From Diphasiastrum complanatum (lineage: Eukaryota; Streptophyta; Lycopodiopsida; Lycopodiales; Lycopodiaceae): a stretch of 64,000 nt of DNA. The notes below the pieces were generated by a model that was not told the origin of the DNA, ran no database searches, and saw only the letters and a program-made list of their open reading frames with translations. This document shows, piece by piece, positions 1-10,631 of this stretch (position 1 is its first letter; each line of letters starts with the position of its first letter). Location of the stretch: the NCBI GenBank assembly GCA_029204225.1, contig MU832206.1:1-64000 (forward strand). The letters are read 5' to 3'. Made by a program: the position numbers and the translations under genes.

Positions 1-388
1 AACTTGTTGCATTCCCCAAGAGTGCAAAACTTGCTATCTAAGTTCACCCATTCAGATTTAGGCCATCATTACCTACTGAAACTATTGTTGAGAGGGCAAA
101 CCCAGACCATCACTTCAGCTCCTGAAATTTGGTTTCAAAGTTCTGAATGTTTCTACCTCTACAGCCTCAGCATTAGCCTATCTTGGTTCGCCTCCTTCGC
201 CGTTGAGAGATACATCTAAGATAGGTACACAATCAAGAGGGCAAACCCAGATCCCAAGGATCCATTGTTGTACTTCAAAAAGTGTGAAAAATTTTATTTT
301 GCACTTTTGGCCTACCAACTGTACTTTAGAGTTCCCCCAAGTGAGTAATTTCACACGTGTTTTTTACCTATTGTGGTCAAGGGGAGTA
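1..388. other. Intergenic/old repeat DNA flanking an LTR element
   Basis: I recognise no gene here. The short open frames on the plus strand have no domain signature. The stretch carries two copies of GAGGGCAAACCCAGA (92-106 and 237-251) plus GGTTCGCC-like words. Similar words (GGTTTGCCC, GTGAACCCAG) cluster again at 16.35-16.82 kb, so both may belong to one old LTR family. That link is inference from short shared words. Confidence 0.35.
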
Positions 389-393
389 CATAC

Positions 394-801
394 AGTTAAC
401 ATTCTATGCAAAAATTCTGATCTAGTGGAGACTGCAGATTAGAGATGCAATCACTGAATGATTGCTCAACCATTGAAACCATAAACAACATCCACAAGTA
501 ACAGGGTGATGGAGGAGCTCACATCAAGCAAAGAGCTCACAAAGCAAACGCATCTTTATTACAAAGAGAATGATACATATACAAGCAAAGGTCCTTTTTG
601 CATGGGGACGCCACGTGGCATAGACCTAATAAATGCATGAAATTCACTTTTGGCCTCTACGTGGCATTTTAGGCTATATACAGATAATCCCGTTATCGGC
701 CTAGGACAAGCCCCCGAGATGGCTTTTTAACTAAAGCCTACCAAACTGAAATAGTACATAACTGTAAACTACAATCACAGTTGAGCTTACTATTTCTAAT
801 T
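394..801 (-). repeat. 3' LTR of element G
   Basis: This is the left copy of the 408-bp direct repeat. It begins AGTTAACATTC and ends TTTCTAATT on the plus strand. It is nearly collinear with 2896-3304. Confidence 0.8.
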
Positions 802-2883
802 CCCTCTCTTAAGCTCAAGTGTGATTAAGTATCAACCTAACTGTACACTTATTACAGTATCACATTTGAAGCTTACATAAATAAATCAGATCAAATCTAA
901 GCTCAAATGTGATAAGAGTATTAGAATAAAAATGTGTAGCAATGTCCTGGAGTCTCCATAGAGATCATATGTATTATTTTTTCTGCTACTTGTACTCGAC
1001 TCACACTCAAGTACACAGTCAAAGCACTTGAGTCACAAAGTATCAACCAAACACCATGCTCTCAACAACTGCCACACTCTTGCAACCAACACGAATGACA
1101 AACATATCAACTGATGATCACTGCTTGCTGAAGAAGATATCATCTTGTAGCATACACCTTTGTCATATGTAGATCCACTGCTACAGTCTATCTGATTGAT
1201 CTCTTGACTCAAGAAAATATTGGCATCTCTCATTCAAGCTTTAGTTGATGTTCACACGGATCATTCCTGGTTTGCATCCCAAGCATTGGACTACCCCATG
1301 CTAGCAACCTCAGAAGACTCTGCTACTTGAAGTCATGTTTCTCACAAAGTACATGCCACTTGTAGCTTTGCATTGACATCTAGCTTCATCAAATTGCTTA
1401 TAGTAGCCAAATATTACTGATTAATGAGCCACACAATCATACTCAAGAGAAGTAACTTACGATACAGATCTTGTCCACCTATCCCATAGCTTCTACTTGT
1501 ATTCTCCCCATCCATGTCCTAATGGAATCTCGAAACAATCACCAAAATGTTTCCACCTGAGAATACCCATCAAATACTTACTCCAATATCATCTTCAAGT
1601 CCCTCACCAATTGTGTGCGCTGATATCGTCTAGCTCACATGTGAGATCTTCCTTGGCTGCATCCAAATGACCTCTCCATTCCAAAACTAGACCATGCAAT
1701 CCCACTTTGCACTATGATATAGCACGTCAACCTAACTACGATAACTGAAGTAGATCTAAAGCACAAGACATGATCTCCATCATTTGGACAGATCTCAAGT
1801 TAGAAATCACCATGCATTCATGCCTTACACTTTCCCAAAAGTATCCCAAGCATGACTCCCTCACAATGTATTGTGCTTAGGCTCCTCAAAACTGCTTGAG
1901 AACTGCTTTAGAGCTCTTGGCTATAGGCACAAGCCTTTTTACTAACTTGCCCAACAAATTTACAACACCAAATAGCAAAAACCGTACCTCATTGGGTCAC
2001 TTATCTATCGCTCCATATAATGGTGTCAAGAACGCGTCAGAATGCATTTCTCCGTACTCTATGATGTCGCTTGGTCCGTTGGCTTTGAGCAGCTAGTTTT
2101 AGGGGCCATTTTAGCCCAAGGATGGCCAAAAAAGGTGCCTTCTAGCCAAAGATAGCCCTTACCAAAGAATGCCCTTGCATGTTGAACTATTTCTTCCTTT
2201 TGAAGAAATCATGCCCTTCAAGTTGAATTTAACCAGTCGGGTCTAATCTTGGATTTCTAAATAAAAATTTGTAATGACATTGAAGACTACAATGCCCTTC
2301 AACTCCCTTCATTTGCCCTTGGGCCCATTTCATCTCCAGCCTTGTTGGCTACCTCAGAGAACTGAGAATCATTCTTCCACGGCTTCATGGTTGAGCCTGG
2401 CTTCTCGCAGTCATCACCTAGCTGCTCCAGCACCCTACTGTAGCTTCTTATAGTAACAAAAACAATCTCCTACAATGCAAGATCCACTTGTTTCTCCTCT
2501 AAAACCCCGGTTGGCAGTTTCAACCTTTCTTGCATGTTTTTGCAATTGTTTTTGGTCCAAATTCTAAGAACCCAATTGCTATGGTTGTCCTATTTGTCCA
2601 ACAACCATTGTCAGTTCTTCCCGGCACCAAACCATTTGTCAATTCATTGAGAATTGCTCATGTTATCAATATTCTTGTGGCCTGCCTCCTATGGAATTTT
2701 CTTTTATTTTGATTCTACTAATCTAGTCTGTATGCACTGAATCAAAGGGCTTTGCGTCACCGATCACCTTGGACCATCCTGTACCGTGTACGACATCCTT
2801 ACCGTTGCTCGGTTCCGATGCTACCGTCGATGGTACCACTCTTCCAAGAGCTTCGATCGTGCACGTTCCTCCACAGCCTATCG
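802..2883. other. Interior of element G, no recognisable coding
   Basis: About 2.1 kb without a long open frame on either strand. The longest frames are about 66 codons (minus 1033-1233, plus 1896-2096) and lack domain motifs. I see no zinc knuckle, DSGA protease, integrase or YVDD motif. Confidence 0.6.
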
Positions 2884-2895
2884 GCTCTGATACCA
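2884..2895 (-). other. Primer-binding site (initiator-Met tRNA type) of element G
   Basis: The minus strand reads TGGTATCAGAGC, complementary to the 3' end of plant initiator-Met tRNA. It directly abuts the 5' LTR and so fixes the element's orientation. Confidence 0.85.
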
Positions 2896-3304
2896 AGCTA
2901 ATATTCTATGCGAAAATTCTGATCTAGTGGAGAGTACAGATTAGAGATGCAATCACTGGATGATTGCTCAACCATCAAAACCATAAACAACATCCACAAG
3001 TAATAGAGTGATGGGAGAGCTCACATCAAGCAAAGAGCTCACAATGCAAAAGCATCTTTATTACAAAGAGAATGATACATATACAAGCAAAGGTCCCCTT
3101 TGCATGGGGACGCCATGTGGCATAGACCTAATAAATGCATGAAATTCACTTTTGGCCTCTACGTGACATTTTAGGATATATACAGGTGTAATCATGTTAT
3201 TGGCCCGGGACAAGGCCCCAGGCTGGCTTTTTAATTAAAGCCTACAAACTAAAATAGTACATAATTGTAAACTACAATCACAGTTGAGCTTACTATTTCT
3301 AACT
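2896..3304 (-). repeat. 5' LTR of element G
   Basis: This is the right copy of the direct repeat. It begins AGCTAATATTC immediately next to the primer-binding site and ends TTTCTAACT immediately before the CATAC duplication. Confidence 0.8.
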
Positions 3305-3309
3305 CATAC

Positions 3310-4009
3310 TCCATCAGACCATTCTCCAAGTGCAAGCCAAAAGTCAAATCTATACATTCCCAGATCTATACCAGTCTGCCAAGTGAGTTTGGAAATTGTA
3401 CATTTTCCAACTGTACTTTGTCAAGATTTACTGGAGATCTAGATTCGTCAAGTTGCAGGCTAAATTCTCCACTTATGAGGAAGTTAACTCAGCCTTTTTG
3501 CCCTAAAATAAAACCCTAGTCCATTTCCTAGAGTCATGCTTGGTAGAGGTCAATTTTCACCTTAAATCTAGGATTTAGGTCCTATAAACTAGGAATCACT
3601 ACCAAAATGACATGTCAAACCCCATGGACTTGACCTAACCTACATTGGGAGTGGATTTCCAAGTGGCATCATGGCCTCACATGTGTGGAATCCGCTTATG
3701 TACAAAATTTACATTATACTACATGGTTTTTGATCAAGCTAGATTTGCCAATTTTTGGCAATTCTTCACAAATAAAACCTATGGATTCAACTGAACTTTA
3801 TAATCAAGACGTGAATGCACCTACTTCACCCATGAACTCGAAAGGATTTATCCATCTAGAATTCAATGAAGAACCCTTCACTTACCTAGAAATAGAAGGA
3901 TGTGGAACCGAGGCCTTAACCGCCCTACTATCAGTCAGGTCACCATACCTTTAGGTGATTTATTGAAGAATTCTAAACCCTTATGCCAAGCCTTAACCAC
4001 ATGGTTAGG
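3310..4009. other. Unassigned sequence upstream of Gypsy-like LTR
   Basis: The only notable frame is plus 3685-3954 (89 codons), which I do not recognise. It sits just upstream of the LTR-like start at 4010 and could be the tail of a retrotransposon polyprotein, but no motif shows this. Confidence 0.3.
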
Positions 4010-4476
4010 TGTTATGTCCATGACCAGTACATAGGATATAGTATACTCCTAGTCTTGGATACACGGTACTCCAGTGAAACAAGTTGTTAGTTATGCCACA
4101 TCATACTGGACGTGACCCGAAAGTAACTAATATCCTTGTGAGGCTCAGAACACACTAAGTGGAGTTCAGACAAGGTAATGAGACAGTGTATGCATGTGTA
4201 GAGTTATAATAGCCAATTCTATGAAAAGTTGGTCCATGCATAGGACTCTATTCTAGGTGAATCTATGTATAGGGAACATAGGGCTATGGATGGCTATGTG
4301 TCCAGGATGCATTAGGCTCTATATAAGAGGACCAAACTCGCCCTACTTCTCATCATGGTTCTTGATTCATTGCCAGGCTCTCACTCTACATTCATGCTTC
4401 TTGTTCCTTGGCTTGGGTGAGGCTTCTAGAGATTTATTGGATGCTTCTACTTGGTTGGGTGGTTTTTCCACAGTGT
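4010..4476 (+). repeat. Gypsy-like LTR segment, copy 1
   Basis: The segment begins TGTTATGTCC, a typical LTR start. It contains a TATA-like CTATATAAGAGG at 4319-4330 followed by a transcript-leader-like stretch. Positions 4055-4476 are repeated at 4737-5160 with over 90% identity by eye. A related LTR-like start (TGTTATGG) occurs at 39,471. Confidence 0.6.
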
Positions 4477-4489
4477 ACCACCCAACCAA
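4451..4489. repeat. Perfect 13-bp inverted repeat (hairpin) at end of LTR copy 1
   Basis: The arms TTGGTTGGGTGGT (4451-4463) and ACCACCCAACCAA (4477-4489) enclose a 13-bp loop. The second arm starts exactly where similarity to the second LTR copy ends. Confidence 0.7.
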
Positions 4490-4736
4490 TTCTAGATCAA
4501 ACCTGGATTTAGCCCCCAAGCCATGCCATGTGAAGCAAGAGGAGAAGAGAGAAACTGGTAACCTAAACCCAATATGTCGACGAGAGAATCCCCACCTCAT
4601 TATGTAGAGAGTAGAGTCCTGTGCATGTAACCATGCAATCCCCATGCAGGTCAACTATAAATAGATCACACCTCTTCATGTAGTCCTCCTGTCTATATCC
4701 ACCACACAGACATGCAATACTCCATATATACCGGGA

Positions 4737-5160
4737 TTGGATACATGGTACTCCAGTGAAACAAGCTGTTAGTTATGCCACGTCATACTGGACGTGACCT
4801 GAAAGTAACTAATATCCTTGTGAGGCCTTGAACACACTAAGTGGAGTTTAGACAAGGTAATGAGACAGTGTATGCATGTGTAGAGTTATCAATAGCAATT
4901 CTATGAATAGTTGGTCCATGCCTAGGACTCTATTCTAGGTGAATCTATGTATAGGGAACATAGGGCTATGCATGGCTACGTGCCCAGGATGAATTAGGCT
5001 CTATATAAGAGGACCAAACTCGCCCTACTCCTCATCATGGTTCTTGATTCATTGCCAGGCTCTCATTCTACATTCATGCTTCTTGTTCCTTGGCTTGGGG
5101 GTGAGGCTTCTAGAGATTGATTGGATGCTTCTACTTGGTTGGGTGGTTTTTCCATAGTGT
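4737..5160 (+). repeat. Gypsy-like LTR segment, copy 2
   Basis: This repeats 4055-4476, including the TATA-like box (5001-5012), but lacks the first ~45 bp of copy 1. The two copies are direct repeats offset by 682 bp. The DNA between them (4477-4736) contains another TATA-like word (CTATAAATAG), also found in inverted orientation near 39.65 kb. Confidence 0.6.
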
Positions 5161-5368
5161 GTTCTCCTTTTGTGTTTGTAAGCAGGATCTAAGGATCTTC
5201 TCTTATATTAGGAGCAAAAGAAGGATACACCTATAGGACTCTCCGTGGATGGAAAAAGTGACGATGACCAACTCGTGATGGCCATAGGTTCCACTTGAGA
5301 GAATGAAAAAATTAATGTTACCTTAACCATCCAGCACAAGACCCTTCCCTCAGTAGCCGCCGTCAGGA

Positions 5369-5629
5369 GTGAACATTATGTCACATACATACCAAGAGTG
5401 GGGACTAAGTGCAATGAAGCCTACAGGTTTTACTATAAAACTTCTTGATCAAAGTTGCATCAAGCCTATGGGAATCATGGAGAATGTACATGTGAAGGTC
5501 GTAGATCTTCACTTTGTCATCAACTTCACTGTTTTAGATCTTCCAAAAGCAACCTCCTCCTATCGACTTCTATTGAGAAGGCCATGGTTAAAGTTAGCTA
5601 AAGTATGCCATGATTGGGGTACATACTGA
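5369..5629 (+). pseudogene. Ty3/Gypsy retropepsin-like fragment
   Basis: The 86-codon frame contains segments such as KLLDQSCIKPMGIMENV, FVINFTVLDLP and YRLLLRRPWLKLAKV. These match the back half of the aspartic protease domain in plant Gypsy polyproteins (known pattern: QSxIKPxGIxExVxV ... FxVLDxP ... LLGRPWL). The catalytic D-S/T-G end and all downstream pol domains are missing, so this is a fragment. It lies just downstream of the duplicated LTR-like segments and may belong with them. Family assignment is by motif only. Confidence 0.55.
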
Positions 5630-5835
5630 ATCACACTTGAGAACCGAGATCGAGCCCAGCAGGAACAATCTACATGGTAAATCTTGTTCGTATGAAGGCC
5701 CTGTGAAAGTCCAACCTATAGATCTAGCGGATCCATGGGAAGACGAGAGACTAGTTTATGTAGGAGAGTAGCTTACTACCGAGGAACTATTCGATCTAAG
5801 AAACTTCCTATGTGAATATCACTACCACACCAGTG

Positions 5836-6420
5836 ACACATAGCGACATTTATAACAACGTTTATACAAATTTTAGCGACAAATACGACCTGTATAAATG
5901 GCCTCATAAAACGCCGTTATAGGCGTTGCTACTAGCCCGTCACCTGGCGACATATCAGTGACAAAATCGACATAACTAGCGACGGTTTTGCGATGATTAA
6001 ACGTCTTTCGACAACACAAAATGCATCGATGCGTTTCCTAAAATACGTCGCCAGAGGGAATTATTGCTAAAAAATGTTGCCATGTGATGCAATTGAAACT
6101 ATTTGAGAGTGTCGCGCCGCAACGATACAAGGATAGTTAAGTGTCGCTATAATGTCGAATCGTATTCGAGCACAAAATTTGAGAAATAGTTGATCATCAT
6201 ACAACGACGTTTACAAACGTCGCCAAAATGTTTCAAAAACTCTCGGATCCATTTTCTGTGCAAAATATACAATCTCGTCGGGAGACACTTGTGCGTTGTC
6301 CAGCGACGTTCACTGGGTTTAACAAATAAAATTTCAATGATGTTAATGTAAGCGTCGTACAAACATCGCTGAATTTTTTTTAGGGTTTTATGGAACGTCG
6401 CACAATGACGTTTATTTTGG
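5836..6420. repeat. Left subterminal repeat zone (GCGACGTTT words)
   Basis: Short words related to AGCGACGTTT and their complements occur many times in both orientations, for example near 5851, 5983, 6211, 6302 and 6396. No long open frame of its own is convincing here. Confidence 0.5.
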
Positions 6421-6643
6421 ATTAAGTGTTTTGTTTTTGAGCTCGCGAGTGCTCATTTGCACTCGCAAGGCCCCAATTTTTTTGTTGGAGAGTACATGAC
6501 GCATGACCTCCTTCTTTTTTAAAAGGATTCTATTGCTATTTTTAAGAGGCGAGCACTAGCATGATCAAAATTGCTCATGCTTTTTGTGCTGCGTATTCTA
6601 AATGACAATGTGCATGCATATCTATTCTATTTACAAAAAATAT

Positions 6644-7919
6644 TTACAGTTCTACAAGTGTAGTTTCAATTTTCATTTGAGAAGAAGGCATCGCCTCTAC
6701 GAATGCCTCAAGCTTCCTTGTCATCATCACCCTCGTCACTGCCGTCATCATTGCCGTCCCCTCCTCCTCTTGCGCAAGTTCTTGATCAATCTGCTTCTCT
6801 TGCACTTCATCAATATGCATATGCAATCACAGGTACTTTGTGAAATTTGAATGCAATGCAAAACTCTATTTTAACTAAACATGAGGTATATACATATTTT
6901 GTGAAAGTTGAATGCAATGCAGTCCTATTTAAATCAAAGCGTAGTTTCAACTAAAAGTCTGAAATTAGGGTTTACCTAATCTATTGGAAAGATGCCTCTA
7001 CTTTCCAATTCCCTATGCATGTTCTCGAAATTACGATTGTAGCAGAGTTTATATTCTTCGTCACTTGGCACTCTGCCATAGATCGCATTTTGTAGACACA
7101 TCAAAGAAACTTGTTAGCAATTGAGCTATGAATATAACTTAGTTGGCTTAAGCTATGAATAGAATTTAACAATGAAATTTAGGGTTAAAAAGTACTTACA
7201 AAATAATCTACAAAACATTGTTTCTCCCGGAGCCAAGATGACTGATACTATTCATGCTCAATCTTACTCTTGATGCTTCCTTATGCTTGTCATATTTATG
7301 GAGGCTTTTCTGAAACTCACTTGTGAGCAAAGTCCAAGTACTTTTGCTTCACGAGTTTGGCTTGCCTGGTCTACCTGGCCTTCGAGATTGTTGGTGAGCT
7401 TGTCACGATAGTGACATAGGTGCTCGCCAAGTTTTGTCTCCATCCATTTAGATGCTCACATGAAAATTCCCTATGCAATGCCTCTAAGATACGATCATTC
7501 TCTTCCCATGGCTGTACACGCCAATCGTTGAGAGGATTGCTAATGTATAATTTGGTCAGTTCATGAGCTCGTCTCATGACCAAATATCCATTATTATCAC
7601 CCATATTCAAAGATCCATTAGCATGAATCTCATATGGGCGTGTGCTAGACTCGTTAGTAGGCATAGGTAAATCAGTCGCCACGTCCTCATGCATCGACTG
7701 CTCGTAGACAAATTGATGAGCAGAAGGGTGCAAGCCTCTCATGAGACAAAGTGTCTCCTCTTGGTCGTTGCAAGAGGTGACACCTCTAGTACGGCCACGG
7801 CTGGAGCTGCGGCCGCTGCTGGACCTAGAGGTGGGTGCACCCTCAGATTTGTGCCCCCTGGAAGAGCTAGACAACCAGTCACGTCGACCGCGTCGTCCAC
7901 CACTTACACTAGCCATCAA
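6644..7919 (-). pseudogene. CACTA-type accessory protein gene, exon-structured (TNPA-like?)
   Basis: The first exon-like frame is 7371-7919 (182 codons). It starts with an R/S/G-rich N-terminus and continues into an acidic, aromatic domain with the pattern ILEALHREF...LASTYVTIV. Coding character then continues in shifted frames: QAKLVKQKYLDFAHK near 7350, and LHKYDKHKEASRVRLSMN near 7290. Around 6975-7104 a segment contains GRVPSDEEYKLCYN, ending at a splice-donor-like GTAA. A last segment at 6644-6826 is E/Q-rich and ends in a stop. The layout suggests introns or frameshifts in one gene. Similarity to plant Ptta/En/Spm transposase-associated proteins is my impression from motif style, not a search. 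The frame breaks after exon 1 may be introns rather than damage. Confidence 0.4.
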
Positions 7920-8039
7920 GACCAGTGGGACAATAACTAACTACATAAGAGACATTGAAACCAAAACTACAAACAAAAACTGTATAAAAGACTACACTAA
8001 ACTGCAAGAAAACTAAATTGAAGTAACTAAAGCACGATT

Positions 8040-8042
<3 letters not shown>

Positions 8043-8082
<40 letters not shown>
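8043..8082. repeat. (AT)20 microsatellite
   Basis: Uninterrupted AT dinucleotide repeat of 40 bp, upstream of the first exon of the CACTA-like gene on its coding strand. Confidence 0.95.
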
Positions 8083-8085
<3 letters not shown>

Positions 8086-8239
8086 TTGCAACTAAGATAA
8101 GTAGATGCTAACAAGTAACAAGATAACTAGAAGCCACTATGACATAATAGCAAGCAAACAAGGAGAATGAAAATGAGAGCAATAGCAAGCAAGCAAGGAT
8201 GAGAATGGGAGGAATGAGAGAAAATGAGAGCAAAATGAG

Positions 8240-8460
8240 AGAGAAGTCATGCAAAGGGAATTTCAAATCGACTATTGCCAGGTGTCGAATATATGTTGCT
8301 GTAAACGTCACCCAACGACGTATAATTGACCTAAAAAAATAGCGATGCATAATGATATGTAGCGACGAACAACAATTTGTAGCGATGTTTACAATGATGA
8401 ACAATGATTTGTAGTGACGTTTTTGTCAAGAATCTAGCGACGTTTATGAAGTTCTTTTTT
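8240..8460. repeat. Right subterminal repeat zone of CACTA-like element
   Basis: It contains GTAAACGTCACCCAACGACG, several TAGCGA(C/T)G words and TAGTGACGTTT, echoing the left zone. No clear terminal CACTA inverted repeat is visible. Confidence 0.45.
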
Positions 8461-8490
8461 ACCAATTCTTGGATTTATTGACACTACTTT

Positions 8491-10005
8491 AGGCTGATCC
8501 TTAGATTTGTGGGCAATGCTGAGTACTACGGTGACGTTGTACACAATGTTTCACGAATCTGCAATTCAAACAAGGAATCGCAGTTCGAATTGGTTCAATG
8601 CAAATTGGAAACTTGTTCAAATAAGTTACAGAGTAAAAAAATTTCAAAATGGCCCCAAGAATGAAAAAATGTTCGAATCGGCCGATTCAAACCTCAGCTG
8701 GCCGGTTCGAACCAATTCAATCGGCCGATTCAAACCAATGCATGAAACATTGGTTGTACATTGCCTACAACTCGTTGGATAAATATATATTATCGAGAAT
8801 AACATATGAATTATATATTATAGAATTTTTTGGGGAACAACATGGGCATGAGATACATATGTTGAAAGTGAAGTTGCTGATTCTCATGGTAATCCATGCA
8901 TTGAAATCAATGGCGCAAAGCTTCGTGCCGAAGGTATATTATCCATAACAATCATCAATGGATTTATGCAGGTCAAACATCAAGCTGCAAGACATTGGAT
9001 CATGTGTGCGGTTGATGAGTACTAATGTAGATGGACTATATCATTAGTTAAGAAGAATTTTAGGCCAATTCTTAGGTTTATGGACAATGTTGAGTACTAC
9101 GGTGACCTTGTACAATTAAGCTGATCATTGGATATCCCCGGAGAAGGGAATTGCAGCAAAAATGAAAATATGTTGTGCAGAACCTTTTCAAGAAATGATT
9201 GGCCAATATTCATGGCTTAGAAAATATTCAGTGTTCAGCTTTTCTTGTGTGTATGCTCCATCACGATTTGGTACTTATTCTATGGCATTTTCTCTCTCAT
9301 ATCCAAAGATCTCTTTGATCAGTCTCTCGAACATTGGTTGTCAAACATGGGCCACCTGGCAAAAATAGAATATAGCTGATCTCAATAACAATGTCCAGAT
9401 TTTTGAAGTTCAGATATAAAATTTCAAAATAAAGTTTGAGTTGGAAGCTGAAGTACTACAAGAAGGCATATGATTTATGTCTGTTTGGATAAGCATGATG
9501 ATGATGATCATCTTCGTGTCTTGATGATGTGAGATAAAATGTAAGTTCATTCGTGGTTCATATCTGGTGGAGCATTTTAAATATTGCACCAACCCCATGA
9601 ATGATATATAGTTTTCATGTTGCATAGAGGTTGCTGAACATTAGTCAATGCATTCTTAACATGAGTCATTCTCTAAAGATCTCTTCAGTCTCTCTGACAT
9701 TGATTGTCAAACATGGGCCACATGCAAAAATAGAATTTTTGAGGAACAACATGGGCATGAGATACACATGATTGAAGTCAATGATGCAAAGCTTTGTGCT
9801 GAACTTATATTATGCTTACCAATCATCAATGGATTTATGGTCAAACAACAAGCAGCAAGACATTGGATCATGTTTGCTATTGAGTACTATTAACGGTTGA
9901 AAATGGTGAAGCACGCTTCAGGGACGTTCATATTGGAGAGGGAATGGTGGAGGGCATGTATTGTCTAAGGGTCCTTGATGAGGATGGCAATTCACACTAG
10001 AGTTG
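8491..10005 (+). pseudogene. Duplicated fragments of an unidentified protein-coding gene
   Basis: Several short coding-like blocks occur in duplicate. A block reading LRFVGNAEYYGDVV (8495-8541) recurs as LRFMDNVEYYGDLV (9065-9111). A block at 8821-9021, with DSHGNPCIEINGAKLRAEG and FMQVKHQAARHWIM, recurs in shortened form at 9731-9888. A third block at 9304-9370 recurs at 9674-9735. A further block near 9893-9995 reads ENGEARFRDVHIGEGMVEG. Block order differs between copies, and frames are broken by stops and indels. The composition looks like a captured or retrotransposed host gene. I do not recognise the family. Confidence 0.45.
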
Positions 10006-10631
10006 TTTTCAACACATTTTTGTGCACGTGCGCAACTTTGAATGCACATATCTATCTCTATACATCTCCAGTTCAATTTTTTTTCAATAGGCATGGTTCT
10101 ATAATCATATAGGATTTTTTAGAGTAGACAGACTAAAAATTGAACGTAAAATTCACAACAATGTAGTCCCATATATGAAAATATCGAAGTTTCTTCAGTA
10201 CCCCCACATGTTTGACACATCATATCTTACATATAAGTTACTCAAAATAAAGGTCTCAAAATTTTTAATCGAGAAATGTATATATGAATAACACACATTT
10301 GAAAAGATTTAATGTGATTCATCATAGTTTATGAGATATGATTTTTTGAATAAGTGCTTGAAATGCACACTTTTGTATGCATTTTGAAACGACTCTAGTG
10401 TTAACAAAACATGACAACTGGCTCAGCCCAACTGATTGTTATCAGGGAAAAAACTAATGACTACATATGCTTGAGCCCATCAACCGTATAAAAGACGGTA
10501 CTCATGATGAAAATGACACTCATTTGCTCAATCTTATCCTAGCTTGCTACTTAGATTATAGGGCAAATGATGTTTTATGTATACTATGTAGCGAGTACTC
10601 AAAAAAGAATGTGCAACACGCTTGTGCTTCT
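10006..10631. other. Unassigned AT-rich DNA
   Basis: No domain-bearing frame. A 64-codon plus frame at 10467-10661 runs into the LTR at 10632 and has no recognisable motif. Confidence 0.35.

Larger units (their letters stand above)
394..3304 (-). mobile_element. Non-coding LTR retrotransposon (element G, LARD/TRIM-like)
   Basis: Two direct repeats of about 408 bp (394-801 and 2896-3304) bound a 2.1-kb interior. Directly inside the right repeat is a perfect initiator-Met primer-binding site on the minus strand (2884-2895, TGGTATCAGAGC). Inside the left repeat is a purine tract (802-810, AAGAGAGGG on the minus strand). The element therefore reads right to left. The flanks CATAC (389-393) and CATAC (3305-3309) form a 5-bp target-site duplication. 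The LTR ends read AG...CT rather than the usual TG...CA. The interior 802-2883 has only short open frames and no gag or pol motif I recognise, so the element must have moved with proteins supplied in trans, or it is decayed beyond recognition. The two LTRs carry scattered substitutions and small indels, so the insertion is not recent. Confidence 0.8.
5820..8460 (-). mobile_element. CACTA (En/Spm)-like DNA transposon, ends uncertain
   Basis: The left edge reads CACTACCACACCAGTG (5820-5835). It is followed by a 600-bp zone rich in AGCGACGTTTA-type words on both strands, resembling the subterminal transposase-binding repeats of plant CACTA elements. A similar zone occurs at 8280-8450 (CGACGTA, TAGCGACGTTTA, GTAGTGACG). 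Between them lies a minus-strand gene with exon-like structure. I cannot find a matching inverted CACTA end on the right, so the element is truncated or the class call is wrong. Confidence 0.45.

Noticed and set aside
8043-8082. Functional origin or matrix-attachment element at the (AT)20 tract
   Set aside because: Simple AT repeats of this size are common in plant DNA and nothing nearby supports a special role.
8560-8750. Possible SINE or tRNA-derived element (GGTTCGAACC, AGTTCGAATTGG)
   Set aside because: The B-box-like words are part of a local TCGGCCGATTCAAACC repeat, and no A box or poly-A tail is seen.
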